A DNA stretch of 64,000 nucleotides from an uncultured Porphyromonadaceae bacterium. Lineage in GTDB: Bacteria; Bacteroidota; Bacteroidia; Bacteroidales; Muribaculaceae. The stretch lies in the NCBI GenBank assembly GCA_937989585.1, contig CALKRW010000063.1:62001-126000 (forward strand), read 5' to 3'. This document shows, in pieces, positions 9,029 through 17,917 of this stretch. The translations under genes were made by a program, and so were the position numbers. The notes below the pieces were generated by a model that saw nothing but the letters and a program-made list of their open reading frames with translations, did no database searches and was not told where the DNA came from. The stretch's first letter is position 1, and each line of letters starts with the position of its first letter.

Positions 9029-10120
9029 ATGAAAAAAATCTCGTCCACAAATCTGTGGCACAGCACTAAAGACTACATTTTCATCACCCTGGGCATGGCC
9101 CTGTACGCCTTCGGTTTCTGCGGATTCATACTCCCGACCAAAATCGTCATGGGCGGTCTGGCCGGCGTAGGCACCCTGGTTTACTTTGCCAGCGGCGAGG
9201 TGATACCCGTAGCCGTGACCCAATATGTCTGCAACCTCATACTGCTTGCATTCGCCTATAAGATTGTGGGCAGGAAGTTTGTACTCGGGACCCTCTTCGG
9301 CGCGACTATGATTTCTGTGTGGGTCGGCTTGTTCCAGCCCATATTCATAGGCGGCGTGTTCGAGAACGGCATCCTCCCCGGCGACCCGTTCATGAACATA
9401 GTCATAGGCTCATCCTTCATCGGCTTCGGCATAGGCATGTGTTTCGTTCACAACGGATCGTCCGGCGGCACGGACATCGTGGCGGCAATGGTCTCGAAGC
9501 ACTCCAATGTCACCGTGGGCCGCACCATGCTATACACCGATGTCTTCATCATATCGTCATCTTACCTCATAACCCACGAGATACGCTACGTAGTGTACGG
9601 TTTCATGGTACTCGTAATCGTATCCTATCTCGCCGATCTGGTGATAAACACAAACCGTCAGGCAGTCCAGTTCACCATCATATCGTCGAAATGGCGTGAA
9701 ATCGCAACTGCCGTCAACAACGACGCACACCGAGGCTGCACTGTTCTCGACGGCATGGGATGGTACAGCAAATCCACCGTCAAGGTGCTTCTGGTGATGT
9801 GCCGAAAAATCGAGTCGGTAAACATCTTCCGAATAGTCAAGTACATCGACCCCGAGGCGTTCATCACACAAGGCAATGTCAACGGTGTCTACGGCAAGGG
9901 CTTCGACAGCGTAAAGATCAAGATGAAGACCGACAACAGTGACATCTCGCACCGCATCGACCAGGACACACGGGCAGACTTCGGTGGACATAACTCTGTC
10001 AGCAATCCGGACAGTCCGCACATACACATCCCGGCCGACACATATGCCGACGGCTCCACCGCCGTACAGAACGACATTAAGCGTCCCGCCGGCGGCGGCA
10101 CACCCATAGGGCGAATTTAA
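9029..10120 (+). CDS. YitT family membrane protein (DUF161/DUF2179)
   Basis: Five or six hydrophobic helices fill the first 210 residues, with GSSGGTDIVA as the conserved YitT-family motif. A cytoplasmic DUF2179 domain follows (FTIISSKWREIATAVNN to GNVNGVYGKGFD). The family is widespread, and its transport or sensor role is not established. The last 55 or so residues after the DUF2179 domain are an unusual hydrophilic tail, rich in His, Asp, Pro and Gly, that looks disordered. The ATG at 9029 directly precedes the first membrane helix. Confidence 0.82.
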   Translation: MKKISSTNLWHSTKDYIFITLGMALYAFGFCGFILPTKIVMGGLAGVGTLVYFASGEVIPVAVTQYVCNLILLAFAYKIVGRKFVLGTLFGATMISVWVGLFQPIFIGGVFENGILPGDPFMNIVIGSSFIGFGIGMCFVHNGSSGGTDIVAAMVSKHSNVTVGRTMLYTDVFIISSSYLITHEIRYVVYGFMVLVIVSYLADLVINTNRQAVQFTIISSKWREIATAVNNDAHRGCTVLDGMGWYSKSTVKVLLVMCRKIESVNIFRIVKYIDPEAFITQGNVNGVYGKGFDSVKIKMKTDNSDISHRIDQDTRADFGGHNSVSNPDSPHIHIPADTYADGSTAVQNDIKRPAGGGTPIGRI

Positions 10121-10141
10121 GAATACAACAGCGACCACATT

Positions 10142-10894
10142 ATGAAGAAAATATCATACCTCATTATCGGTCTCGTGATTCCTGTGTATGCATCGGCAGA
10201 CACCCATCCGTTTTTCGACAGTTCACGACCGGAGGGCTATGCTCCCGTGGTAGGAATACATGCAGGAGCCGGCGTGTCCACAATCACACAGAATTATTAC
10301 AGCCAGATTGAGAACTGCTCGGACTTCTTCTTCACTCCAGGGGTCACAACAGTATTCGGCGCATCGGTGGAACTGCCAGTACGCAACTTTCTATCAATAG
10401 GCACCGGGGCTGACTTCAGCATCTCACACTACAACTGGTCAATGACCGTTGTAGAAGGCTCTATGAGTACAGTCAACACCCTCTACAACCGCAATACATA
10501 CCGGACGCTTGAGATACCGCTTTATCTGAAGTTCGCATTCAACATCAGCGACAAGGTGCAGTGGACCAATCAAATCGGCTTCTACATATCACAAGGCATA
10601 AGCGGCAAATCGAAATACCGCGCGTATGTGTCCTCGACAGACCCGCTGGGGCAGTCGCAGGTAACAGTGAGCAACTACGAACGAGACTACTACAAGTCAG
10701 CCGACCCTGTCGTAAACGGCAACAGCCGCACCGACATAGGCGCCAACATAGGCACAGGACTGATGTTCCGCCAACACTGGACACTTGACATTGTGTTCCG
10801 TGCAGGATTCCTGAACATGGCACGCAACAACGGCGTCCTCGATATCCGCGAGCACAACTTGGCGGCGACGTTCCGCTTCGGATACAAGTTCTAA
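10142..10894 (+). CDS. Outer-membrane beta-barrel protein (porin-like, PorT/OMP_b-brl type)
   Basis: An N-terminal signal peptide (MKKISYLIIGLVIPVYASA) is followed by alternating hydrophobic/polar strands and a final aromatic residue (ATFRFGYKF), the C-terminal signature of outer-membrane barrels. A GIHAGAGVST strand and IEIPLYLKF-like strands fit the small eight-stranded barrel families common in Bacteroidales. Length 250 aa. It follows the YitT gene by 21 bp and precedes bioA by 6 bp, so it probably lies in the same transcript. Ligand or role unknown. Confidence 0.75.
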   Translation: MKKISYLIIGLVIPVYASADTHPFFDSSRPEGYAPVVGIHAGAGVSTITQNYYSQIENCSDFFFTPGVTTVFGASVELPVRNFLSIGTGADFSISHYNWSMTVVEGSMSTVNTLYNRNTYRTLEIPLYLKFAFNISDKVQWTNQIGFYISQGISGKSKYRAYVSSTDPLGQSQVTVSNYERDYYKSADPVVNGNSRTDIGANIGTGLMFRQHWTLDIVFRAGFLNMARNNGVLDIREHNLAATFRFGYKF

Positions 10895-10900
10895 AGAATC

Positions 10901-12226
10901 ATGAAAAGAGAAAATTACTATACCGAAGACCAAAATTCAAGTACGGTCCACGACGAGTGGGACCGCGAACACCTATGGCATCCCTACACATCAACCATAG
11001 CCCCTCTGCCGACCTATAAGGTAGCCGGAGCACAAGGCGCCGAGATTGAACTTGCCGACGGCAGGAGACTAATCGACGGCATGTCATCGTGGTGGTGCGT
11101 ATGCCATGGCTATAATCATCCGGCAATAAACACCGCCATCAAAGTGCAACTCGAGAAGATGAGCCACGTGATGTTCGGCGGTTTCACCCATCAGCCTGCA
11201 ATAGACCTAGGCAAGAAACTTCTCGCGCTTGCACCTTCGAAGATGCACAATGTGTTCTTCGCCGACTCTGGTTCAGTGGCAGTCGAAGTAGCCATGAAAA
11301 TGGCTGTACAGGCTTCGGTCGCCCGTAGCGGCGACCATGGAAAAACAAACTTCGTGACCATACGCCGGGGATATCACGGCGACACATGGAACGCGATGAG
11401 CGTATGCGACCCCGTCACCGGAATGCACAGCGCCTTTGGTTCCGCGCTGCCCATACGATATTTTGTGCCCTCCCCGACATCACGCTTCGATGGCGAATGG
11501 AATCCCGAGGACATCAAGCCTCTGGAAGAAACACTCGAAAAGCACGGCAAGGAAATCGCCGCTCTGATACTCGAGCCGATAGTCCAGGGAGCCGGCGGAA
11601 TGTGGTTCTACCATCCGCAATATCTCCGCGAAGCCCGCAGGCTATGCGACCAACATGGCATTTATCTGATTTTCGATGAAATAGCGACAGGATTCTGGCG
11701 TACAGGACGATGCTTCGCATGGGAACATGCCGGTGTCCAGCCAGACATAATGTGTGTCGGCAAATGTCTCACCGGCGGCTATATGACAATGGCCGCAGTA
11801 ATGACCACAAAAGAAGTCGCCGACACCATCTCGCGAGGCGAGGCGGGTGTTATGATGCACGGCCCGACATTTATGGCCAACCCTTTGGCATGTTCCGCCG
11901 CATTAGCGTCGCTCAAACTTTTAGAAACAAACTATCCCGAAGGCATAGAAGAGCGCGTAAAACACATCAACAGACTCATCGCAAAAGGTATCGGACGGGC
12001 CCGCGAACTTGATAACGTCGCTGATGTACGCACTATCGGCACGATTGGCGTAATCGAAGTTAAGGAACCGGTCGATGTCGGCGAGTTCCAGAAACGCTGT
12101 GTCGCCAAAGGCGTATGGATAAGACCTTTCGGACGAAATGTCTATATTATGCCTCCATACGTGATAAGCGTCAGCCAACTCGAACATCTGACCACGGCCA
12201 TGGTCGAACTCGTAAGCGGACTCTGA
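10901..12226 (+). CDS. bioA: Adenosylmethionine-8-amino-7-oxononanoate aminotransferase
   Basis: PLP enzyme of biotin synthesis that makes 7,8-diaminopelargonate with SAM as amino donor. HLWHPYTS at the N-terminus is characteristic of BioA, as is the DGMSSWWCVCHGYNHP segment. The PLP lysine is Lys288 in CVGKCLTGGY. It is 441 aa with the ATG at 10901. A single base separates its stop from bioF, so the two are probably translationally linked. bioB, bioC and bioD are not in the window. Confidence 0.95.
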   Translation: MKRENYYTEDQNSSTVHDEWDREHLWHPYTSTIAPLPTYKVAGAQGAEIELADGRRLIDGMSSWWCVCHGYNHPAINTAIKVQLEKMSHVMFGGFTHQPAIDLGKKLLALAPSKMHNVFFADSGSVAVEVAMKMAVQASVARSGDHGKTNFVTIRRGYHGDTWNAMSVCDPVTGMHSAFGSALPIRYFVPSPTSRFDGEWNPEDIKPLEETLEKHGKEIAALILEPIVQGAGGMWFYHPQYLREARRLCDQHGIYLIFDEIATGFWRTGRCFAWEHAGVQPDIMCVGKCLTGGYMTMAAVMTTKEVADTISRGEAGVMMHGPTFMANPLACSAALASLKLLETNYPEGIEERVKHINRLIAKGIGRARELDNVADVRTIGTIGVIEVKEPVDVGEFQKRCVAKGVWIRPFGRNVYIMPPYVISVSQLEHLTTAMVELVSGL

Positions 12227-12227
12227 G

Positions 12228-13364
12228 ATGCAGACCATACGCGAAACATTGGCACAGTTGGAGGCAGCCGACAATCTGCGCCGACTGCCCCACGACAGCG
12301 AGGACTCTCCAGTTGTTGACCTGAGTTCAAACGATTACCTTGGTCTGGCAGATGACATAGCCTTGCGAGAAGAGTTTCTTGCCGGACTTAACGTAAGGAT
12401 TTTTCTGCCAACATCGTCGGCATCGCGTCTGCTCTCGGCACGTCAGGAAAGTTACGAGCGGCTCGAAACGAGACTATCCGAACTGTACGGCCGCGCGGCA
12501 CTCCTGTTCAACAGCGGCTATCACGCCAACACGGGACTTGTCAGTGCTTTGGGAGGCAAAGGCACGCTATTCGTGGCCGACAAACTTGTCCATGCCTCGA
12601 TTATCGACGGTCTGACTCTGAGCGGATCGCGCTTCGAACGCTTCCGCCATAATGACTACGACCATCTGCATCGCATCATCGAGAAAAACGGCAAAGATTA
12701 TTCCCGCATTGTAATTCTATCGGAATCAGTCTTCTCGATGGACGGAGACATGTGCGACATCACAGCGCTTGCAGAAGCAAAGAGACTTCATCCGAACACA
12801 TTATTATATATAGACGAGGCACATGCCGTAGGCGTGCTCGGTCCTCAGGGACTCGGATGCGTGGCAGAATCCGGTATGGCGGAGGATGTTGACATCGTGG
12901 TCGGCACTTTCGGAAAAGCATTGGCATCCTTCGGCGCTTTCGCCATACTATCACCGGAAATGCGCGAATTCATGGTCAACCGTGCAAGGTCACTTATTTT
13001 CTCGACATCAATTCCACCGGTGGTTGCCGACTGGTCCCTCTTCATGCTCGAGCATGCATTGAAAATGGATTCCGAACGAGAACATCTGCATGCGCTAGCG
13101 ACAAAGTTACAGGCGTTCACTCATGCACCATCCAGTCTTAAAATCAATGGTAAGGCCTCGGCATCGCACATACAGCCACTGATAACGGGCGATGCACGCC
13201 GAGCCGTCGAACTCTCAAAGGAACTACTTGAACGAGGATTCAAAGTTCTGCCGATACGGACGCCCACAGTGCCTCCCGGCACCGAACGACTGCGCTTCTC
13301 GCTCTCGGCTTCAATGCCTATATCAGCATTGGACGATTTGGTTTGTTCCGGTATAAACATTTAA
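12228..13364 (+). CDS. bioF: 8-amino-7-oxononanoate synthase
   Basis: PLP enzyme that condenses pimeloyl-ACP or pimeloyl-CoA with L-alanine, the step before BioA. The signature SSNDYLGLAD is near residues 33-42, DEAHAVGVLG is in the middle, and the PLP lysine is Lys230 in GTFGKALASFGAF. At 378 aa it is typical of AONS rather than longer serine palmitoyltransferases. The preceding bioA gene supports the biotin role over Kbl-like alternatives. Transcription runs towards the initiator tRNA, which has its own promoter. Confidence 0.92.
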   Translation: MQTIRETLAQLEAADNLRRLPHDSEDSPVVDLSSNDYLGLADDIALREEFLAGLNVRIFLPTSSASRLLSARQESYERLETRLSELYGRAALLFNSGYHANTGLVSALGGKGTLFVADKLVHASIIDGLTLSGSRFERFRHNDYDHLHRIIEKNGKDYSRIVILSESVFSMDGDMCDITALAEAKRLHPNTLLYIDEAHAVGVLGPQGLGCVAESGMAEDVDIVVGTFGKALASFGAFAILSPEMREFMVNRARSLIFSTSIPPVVADWSLFMLEHALKMDSEREHLHALATKLQAFTHAPSSLKINGKASASHIQPLITGDARRAVELSKELLERGFKVLPIRTPTVPPGTERLRFSLSASMPISALDDLVCSGINI

Positions 13365-13411
13365 TGCAATGTTTAAATAAGGTTAAACAGCGAAGAAATT
13401 TTGCGGAAGGC

Positions 13412-13443
13412 TTTGGCGCATGACAAAAAAGTTGTACCTTTGC
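13412..13443 (+). promoter_or_regulatory. Promoter of the initiator tRNA
   Basis: TTTG at 13412-13415, a 19-bp spacer, and TACCTTTGC at 13435-13443. The tRNA starts 13 bp after the box. Confidence 0.8.
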
Positions 13444-13456
13444 ACCATCGAAACAT

Positions 13457-13531
<75 letters not shown>

Positions 13532-13538
13532 ATCCAAA

Positions 13539-13571
13539 GAACTTGAAAATATTATTTTCAAGTTCTTTTTT
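13539..13571 (+). terminator. Terminator of the initiator tRNA
   Basis: GAACTTGAAAA (13539-13549) pairs perfectly with TTTTCAAGTTC (13555-13565), followed by six T. Confidence 0.85.
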
Positions 13572-13668
13572 GCTATTATTCAGATTATTATTAAATTTGG
13601 GGACTCCGTTATGGAACTAATACCAAATCAATCGTTCTCAGAATACTAAAACTTAAAAATCGATTTTT

Positions 13669-14472
13669 ATGAAAAAGACTATTCTTGCCTTGGCGGTAGC
13701 CTTGAGTTCGTTGGGCTGCGCGGCGGTCACTTTTCCTTTCAACGTAACGGCTCCCACTTGGAACGAAGTCGCCGAATGTACCACCGAGGGCGGTGTGAAT
13801 ATCCGCAAAGTACCTTCCACCACGGCTCCCAAACTCGTTTATAATGAAGCAAAGATTGAAGACTTTGAAACACCTTTGAAATATCTTGCATACTGGGGTT
13901 CCAGAACCGGAGGAAACATCCATGCTGTAACTTTCAATGGAATCGCTCCAGTTGTATCTATAAAAGACGGATGGATAGAACTCTTAAAAGAAGGTCCCAA
14001 AAACGAATCAAACGCCTGGGTAAGTTCCAAATATTGCAAAGTTACCGAAATTACTCCAATCAGGGCGAGTAGTAATCCCGCTAGCCCGCAAGTCCTATTT
14101 TTCAATATCGAAGAAAACGTATATGCTATATATTTAGAAACTGATGAAATGAATGGCGAGGCAACTTTTTATATTGGCAAGGTTGCCGACGGGAAAATTG
14201 TATGCCCATACGCGTATACATGCGAATACGGGTTTGACATGTCCAACGAATCAGATCCGCCTTCAATTACCAAAAATGAATACGGCTCATATTTTTATTT
14301 GGCCACAAAGAAAGGTATGACAGGAGAAATGGATTCATATGGCTTCGCTAACTATAGTCCTGATGTTTCCAAATTGCCTGCAGAAACACTTGATTTTGTC
14401 ATCAAGCATGCAAAACCTTTAGACGTCTCCTCAATAATTTATCTTTATGATGGTAATTACCATATTTTTTAA
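13669..14472 (+). CDS. Secreted protein with SH3-like domain, function unknown
   Basis: An N-terminal signal peptide (residues 1-20, ending near LGCAAVTF) is followed by an SH3-like segment: EGGVNIRKVPSTTAPKLVYN, then DGWIELL and NAWVSSKYCKV, the usual start, middle and end strands of bacterial SH3 domains. The remaining 150 residues are acidic and hydrophilic with no recognised family. Lower GC than its neighbours hints at acquisition. The cysteine near the cleavage site is not in a canonical lipobox. A clear terminator follows. No function is proposed. Confidence 0.6.
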   Translation: MKKTILALAVALSSLGCAAVTFPFNVTAPTWNEVAECTTEGGVNIRKVPSTTAPKLVYNEAKIEDFETPLKYLAYWGSRTGGNIHAVTFNGIAPVVSIKDGWIELLKEGPKNESNAWVSSKYCKVTEITPIRASSNPASPQVLFFNIEENVYAIYLETDEMNGEATFYIGKVADGKIVCPYAYTCEYGFDMSNESDPPSITKNEYGSYFYLATKKGMTGEMDSYGFANYSPDVSKLPAETLDFVIKHAKPLDVSSIIYLYDGNYHIF

Positions 14473-14498
14473 TAAATCGGCAATAACAAATAGTTTAC

Positions 14499-14531
14499 AA
14501 ATCGGCAGTCAATAACTGCCGATTTTGTTTT
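14499..14531 (+). terminator. Terminator after the SH3-like protein gene
   Basis: AAATCGGCAG (14499-14508) pairs with CTGCCGATTT (14516-14525) around a 7-nt loop, then TGTTTTT. Confidence 0.85.
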
Positions 14532-14713
14532 TGCTAAATGTAATTTGTAATTTTATTGGTGGGGGGGAAAATGACGTATATTGGAAACGATGGGTGAGGG
14601 CCTGAATGTTAAATAATGATGTGTATTATAGATTTTTAATATTTTTGAGGGATTTTTTGGTTGAAATGGGATGATTTTTTTGTGATTTTTATGGTTTTTG
14701 TGTAAAAATTTTG

Positions 14714-14848
14714 TATATTTGCAACTGAACTCTATAATTAGGTTCGCAAATCGCCTGCCAAACCCGTTGTCACGCGGGATAGGAGTCACACCAAACCAAG
14801 AGCAGGCTCGCAGAAAATACCTTCTCTATTACATCTTCGTCATACGAC
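14714..14848 (+). promoter_or_regulatory. Promoter and structured leader of the alphaCTD/sigma4-like gene
   Basis: TATATTTGC at 14714-14722 is a good -7 box. The resulting leader is about 120 nt and can fold: GCCTGC near 14752 can pair with GCAGGC near 14803, and between them CCCG...CGGG forms a small hairpin. The rest of the 376-bp gap upstream (14532-14713) is AT-rich with nothing recognised. Confidence 0.45.
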
Positions 14849-16969
14849 ATGGAAATAACAAGTCACACATTAATTAAGGATCTGTTAACCGAAGGGATGA
14901 TTTCGGTACGGGCGAACAACGTCTGCGCCTCGAACGGCATCATGACGATAAATGATCTCATGGGATGCAGTCACCACGTTCTGGCGACCTTTGACAATTG
15001 CGGGAAGAAGACTCTGGACGAACTTCGCGGACTTAAGGAGCGCGTGGGTGGTGTTCCGATGATGAAAATTCCTGACCCTGAGAACGTAATACTTTACAAC
15101 AAACTGGACGAGACATCGAAACGTTATCTTGACGAGCGCTTCGACGCAATGTTCATCACACTGTCGACTCGTACGCGCAATGTATTCAGCCATGTGAGAG
15201 GCATGAGCGACATGCTGGAGTACTGCTACGGCCAACGAGGCATAAACATGCGTCACACGCGCCTTTGCGGTCGCAAGTCGGCCTCGGAGTTTGAAACTTT
15301 CATCAATGAGTCAAGACGTCTGGTAGACGACTACCTGAAGAAAGTAGCAATGCTGGATGAGAATGGCCGCAACGAACTGCGTCGAAGTCACCGCATGGAC
15401 ATGACGCGGGACCGATTCCCCTTCCTGAATGAAGAAGAGATTGAGAGGGTAAGTTCGAGGGGAGATAACGGACTTACGCCGGTATTCCTGATGATACGCT
15501 TCATCATGCGCACAGAGACAAACCAGACGCTGGCATTCAGAAGTTATTACGGCCTTGACAAAGGCTGCGAGCGCAAGACTCTCGATGAAATAGGCCGTGA
15601 ACTTGGACTGTCGCGCGAGCGTGTGCGCCAACTGATATGCAGTCCGGTGTCATTCCCGCCGGAGGTACTAAGAATAGCCTCAAGGCTCGCGATACGTCTC
15701 GGCAACACGGACCTTGTGGCATACGATTCGCCACTGTGGGAGGAAATTGAGAAAAACGAGGCAGAACCAAGCGGACTTAATGTATTCCAACTCATGGCCC
15801 TCATAACAGCGCTTGATTCAGATTATGCCATAACGACCTTATCGCGAAACTACGATTATCTTATACGCAAAGAATCTTTCAAGGGCATACGCCTGCTGAG
15901 CACTATACGTGACATGGAGCAGCGAATAGACAACCGTAGAATGCAGGAGGAACCTCTCGACCTGATGCCCTACATAGCCAAAGGCCGCATGGACAACTCC
16001 TCGGCCAAGGCTTCGAGCGTGGCCGCCCTGATGCGCCACTATCTGCATACAAAATACAAGTGCCGTCCGTCTGGAGACTTCAGGGTAATGATGCCCGCAT
16101 CGACATTCAACATAATGAAGGCCATAGAAGAGATTATAGAGGAGAACAGGGGGCCAATAGCCTTTACTGACCTGTTCACACGCTTCGCTGAGCGGTATCC
16201 TGGCAATGTCCCGAGGAGCGAACTCAGTTTCAAGTCGTACATATTCCGAGACAAGAACATACGGTCGATAGGGAAGTCAGGGCGTTATGTACTTGCATCA
16301 TGGGGAAAGATGCATACGGGGACGATCACCGACATGCTGGCGAACATTCTGTCGAGCGCCAACAATCCAATGACACTTTACGAACTGTACGAAGCCGTTT
16401 CAGAGATTTTTCCCAACACCAAGCCATCATTATGCGCCAATCTGATGTTTCTGGACTCGAAGCATAGATTCGTGCAGTACAAAGGCAACCGGTACGGTCT
16501 TTCCTCGCGCGAGTACCGTCCACAATGGGAAAAGCACGTTCCACGTAGCCATGCCTATGATTTTGACGCGCGCCTGGGAGAAGTAGAACAATTCGTGCAA
16601 GATAACGAGCGCATGCCCTATTCGGGCGGTGAACCCAGAGAGCGTCAACTGGCAAGATGGATAAAATGTGTGGCGAACGGACGAATCCACACCGACGAGA
16701 CGCAACGTAAAAAGATATCGGAGTTTATGGCGCGGCATGCCGACATTCCACAGAATGGCGACGAACTGCGCTATCATAAAAATTGCCTAAAAGTAAAAGA
16801 ACTGTATGACCGCACCGGACACATGCCAACCTACCGGGACGGAGTTGCGCTTAACAAATGGTTCCGGGAACAGATGACCGCCAAAGAAGAAGCGGCATCA
16901 GAGAATATCCGCCGCTACAGAGATGAATTACGGGCCTTCGTCAAGAGAATCGGGCTGAGATTTCCATAG
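14849..16969 (+). CDS. Protein with RNAP alpha-CTD-like and sigma region 4-like domains
   Basis: Residues 5-66 resemble the RNA polymerase alpha C-terminal helix-hairpin-helix domain (ISVRANNVCASNGIMTINDL to TLDELRGL). Residues 232-268 carry a sigma-70 region 4 helix-turn-helix (KTLDEIGRELGLSRERVRQL). Two winged-helix-like segments follow, one of them NPMTLYELYEAVSEIFP. The C-terminus has Trp-containing repeats (RQLARWIKCVANG, ALNKWFREQM) like helicase-associated domains. No sigma region 2 is seen, so it is not a complete sigma factor. At 706 aa it is probably a DNA-binding transcription-associated protein; its exact role is unknown. It is monocistronic with a long leader. Confidence 0.7.
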   Translation: MEITSHTLIKDLLTEGMISVRANNVCASNGIMTINDLMGCSHHVLATFDNCGKKTLDELRGLKERVGGVPMMKIPDPENVILYNKLDETSKRYLDERFDAMFITLSTRTRNVFSHVRGMSDMLEYCYGQRGINMRHTRLCGRKSASEFETFINESRRLVDDYLKKVAMLDENGRNELRRSHRMDMTRDRFPFLNEEEIERVSSRGDNGLTPVFLMIRFIMRTETNQTLAFRSYYGLDKGCERKTLDEIGRELGLSRERVRQLICSPVSFPPEVLRIASRLAIRLGNTDLVAYDSPLWEEIEKNEAEPSGLNVFQLMALITALDSDYAITTLSRNYDYLIRKESFKGIRLLSTIRDMEQRIDNRRMQEEPLDLMPYIAKGRMDNSSAKASSVAALMRHYLHTKYKCRPSGDFRVMMPASTFNIMKAIEEIIEENRGPIAFTDLFTRFAERYPGNVPRSELSFKSYIFRDKNIRSIGKSGRYVLASWGKMHTGTITDMLANILSSANNPMTLYELYEAVSEIFPNTKPSLCANLMFLDSKHRFVQYKGNRYGLSSREYRPQWEKHVPRSHAYDFDARLGEVEQFVQDNERMPYSGGEPRERQLARWIKCVANGRIHTDETQRKKISEFMARHADIPQNGDELRYHKNCLKVKELYDRTGHMPTYRDGVALNKWFREQMTAKEEAASENIRRYRDELRAFVKRIGLRFP

Positions 16970-16987
16970 TATAAAGCCTGTCAGGTG

Positions 16988-17785
16988 TCATTTGCCAGAG
17001 GACTTGTGTCGCGCGTATGCCGCAGCCATGCGGTTGTGGTACCCGCGTGATGCGTAAGAAGCGCCATTGTATCCACGTGCGAAAGCCGACCAGTTCTTTG
17101 ACCTAAGGGCCGGAAGCAAGCCTGTATTGCGGATGAAATTGCCGAATAACTCGAGTTGGTCTCGTTCTGACCTGCTCATTAACTGCACGAACTCATCGGG
17201 AGAAGAAGCGCCACATTTACGCCAGTTGAAACCACCGATCTGGAACATTCCCCAGAACGTGCCCTCGATTGCGGAAAGGTCATGAATCTGTCTCGCCGCA
17301 TCGAGACGTGCCTGCTGTGCAGCCTGCTGAGAGCCATAACGACGCGCGTTGGGTCTCTGGAAGACCACCGCGTGTGACTTAGTATAACGGGCAAGAGGAA
17401 TCTTGTTCTTGGCTGCCATCCTGCGGAACATGCTGAGGTCAAAATTAATAAGCGGTTTCCCCTCGGTCCAGAAGCCCTGATGTGTCTTTCCGGCCTCAAT
17501 GTCGACGACAGCCTTGATGGCAGCAATCTCGACACCAAGTTCCTCGGCTACCTCGACATAGTCCTCCTCTGTAAGCGCTCCATGCCTATCCTCAGGAGCT
17601 ACGGCAAAATAGATTGTATCGCCGTCAACGATCTTGTAGTGGAGTCTGTCACCCGGCTCTATCGGGTCATGGGATTTCTGCTCTGGGCCACGATATGGCA
17701 CGGGCCGGCATGCCTGCGCGGCGAAAAGAGCCGAGGCAAACGGAATTGCTAAAAAGAAGGCTGTGAGATTGCGTAGGTGTTTCAT
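16988..17785 (-). CDS. N-acetylmuramidase family protein (DUF3380)
   Basis: A secreted peptidoglycan hydrolase candidate. It has a signal peptide (residues 1-25), a short linker, and a lysozyme-like domain with the probable catalytic Glu97 in VVDIEAGKTHQGF, KPLINFD, GTFWGMFQIGGFN, and a C-terminal NGASYASRGYHNRMAAAY segment that matches the muramidase family. The ATG at 17785 is preferred to the TTG at 17794 because it places the signal peptide correctly. At 265 aa it is normal length. Its 3' end converges with the plus-strand alphaCTD/sigma4-like gene 18 bp away. Confidence 0.85.
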   Translation of the reverse strand: MKHLRNLTAFFLAIPFASALFAAQACRPVPYRGPEQKSHDPIEPGDRLHYKIVDGDTIYFAVAPEDRHGALTEEDYVEVAEELGVEIAAIKAVVDIEAGKTHQGFWTEGKPLINFDLSMFRRMAAKNKIPLARYTKSHAVVFQRPNARRYGSQQAAQQARLDAARQIHDLSAIEGTFWGMFQIGGFNWRKCGASSPDEFVQLMSRSERDQLELFGNFIRNTGLLPALRSKNWSAFARGYNGASYASRGYHNRMAAAYARHKSSGK

Positions 17786-17826
17786 GGAAGTCAATTTTCA
17801 TGGTCCGGAGGGATCCCGGAAAATTC

Positions 17827-17862
17827 AAAGGGGCAGGCCACAGGAAAGTGTCCTGCCCCTTT
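17827..17862 (-). terminator. Terminator downstream of pepD
   Basis: AAAGGGGCAGG (17827-17837) and CCTGCCCCTTT (17852-17862) form an 11-bp stem with an inner CAC/GTG pairing. It lies 55 bp past the pepD stop and upstream of the muramidase start, so the two minus-strand genes are separately transcribed. Confidence 0.75.
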
Positions 17863-17917
17863 ATGTATCGGGTGGCGGAACCGGTGGAATTCCGCTCAAT
17901 TCAATGCAGTGAAAAAA

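Noticed and set aside
9557..10138. 193-aa minus-strand ORF over the YitT gene
   Set aside because: Shadow frame; no recognisable family or start signals.
16970..16985. TATAAAGCCTGTC also present at 24743, as a possible repeat
   Set aside because: The second copy is one arm of the purC terminator; the first shows no matching arm, so chance similarity.
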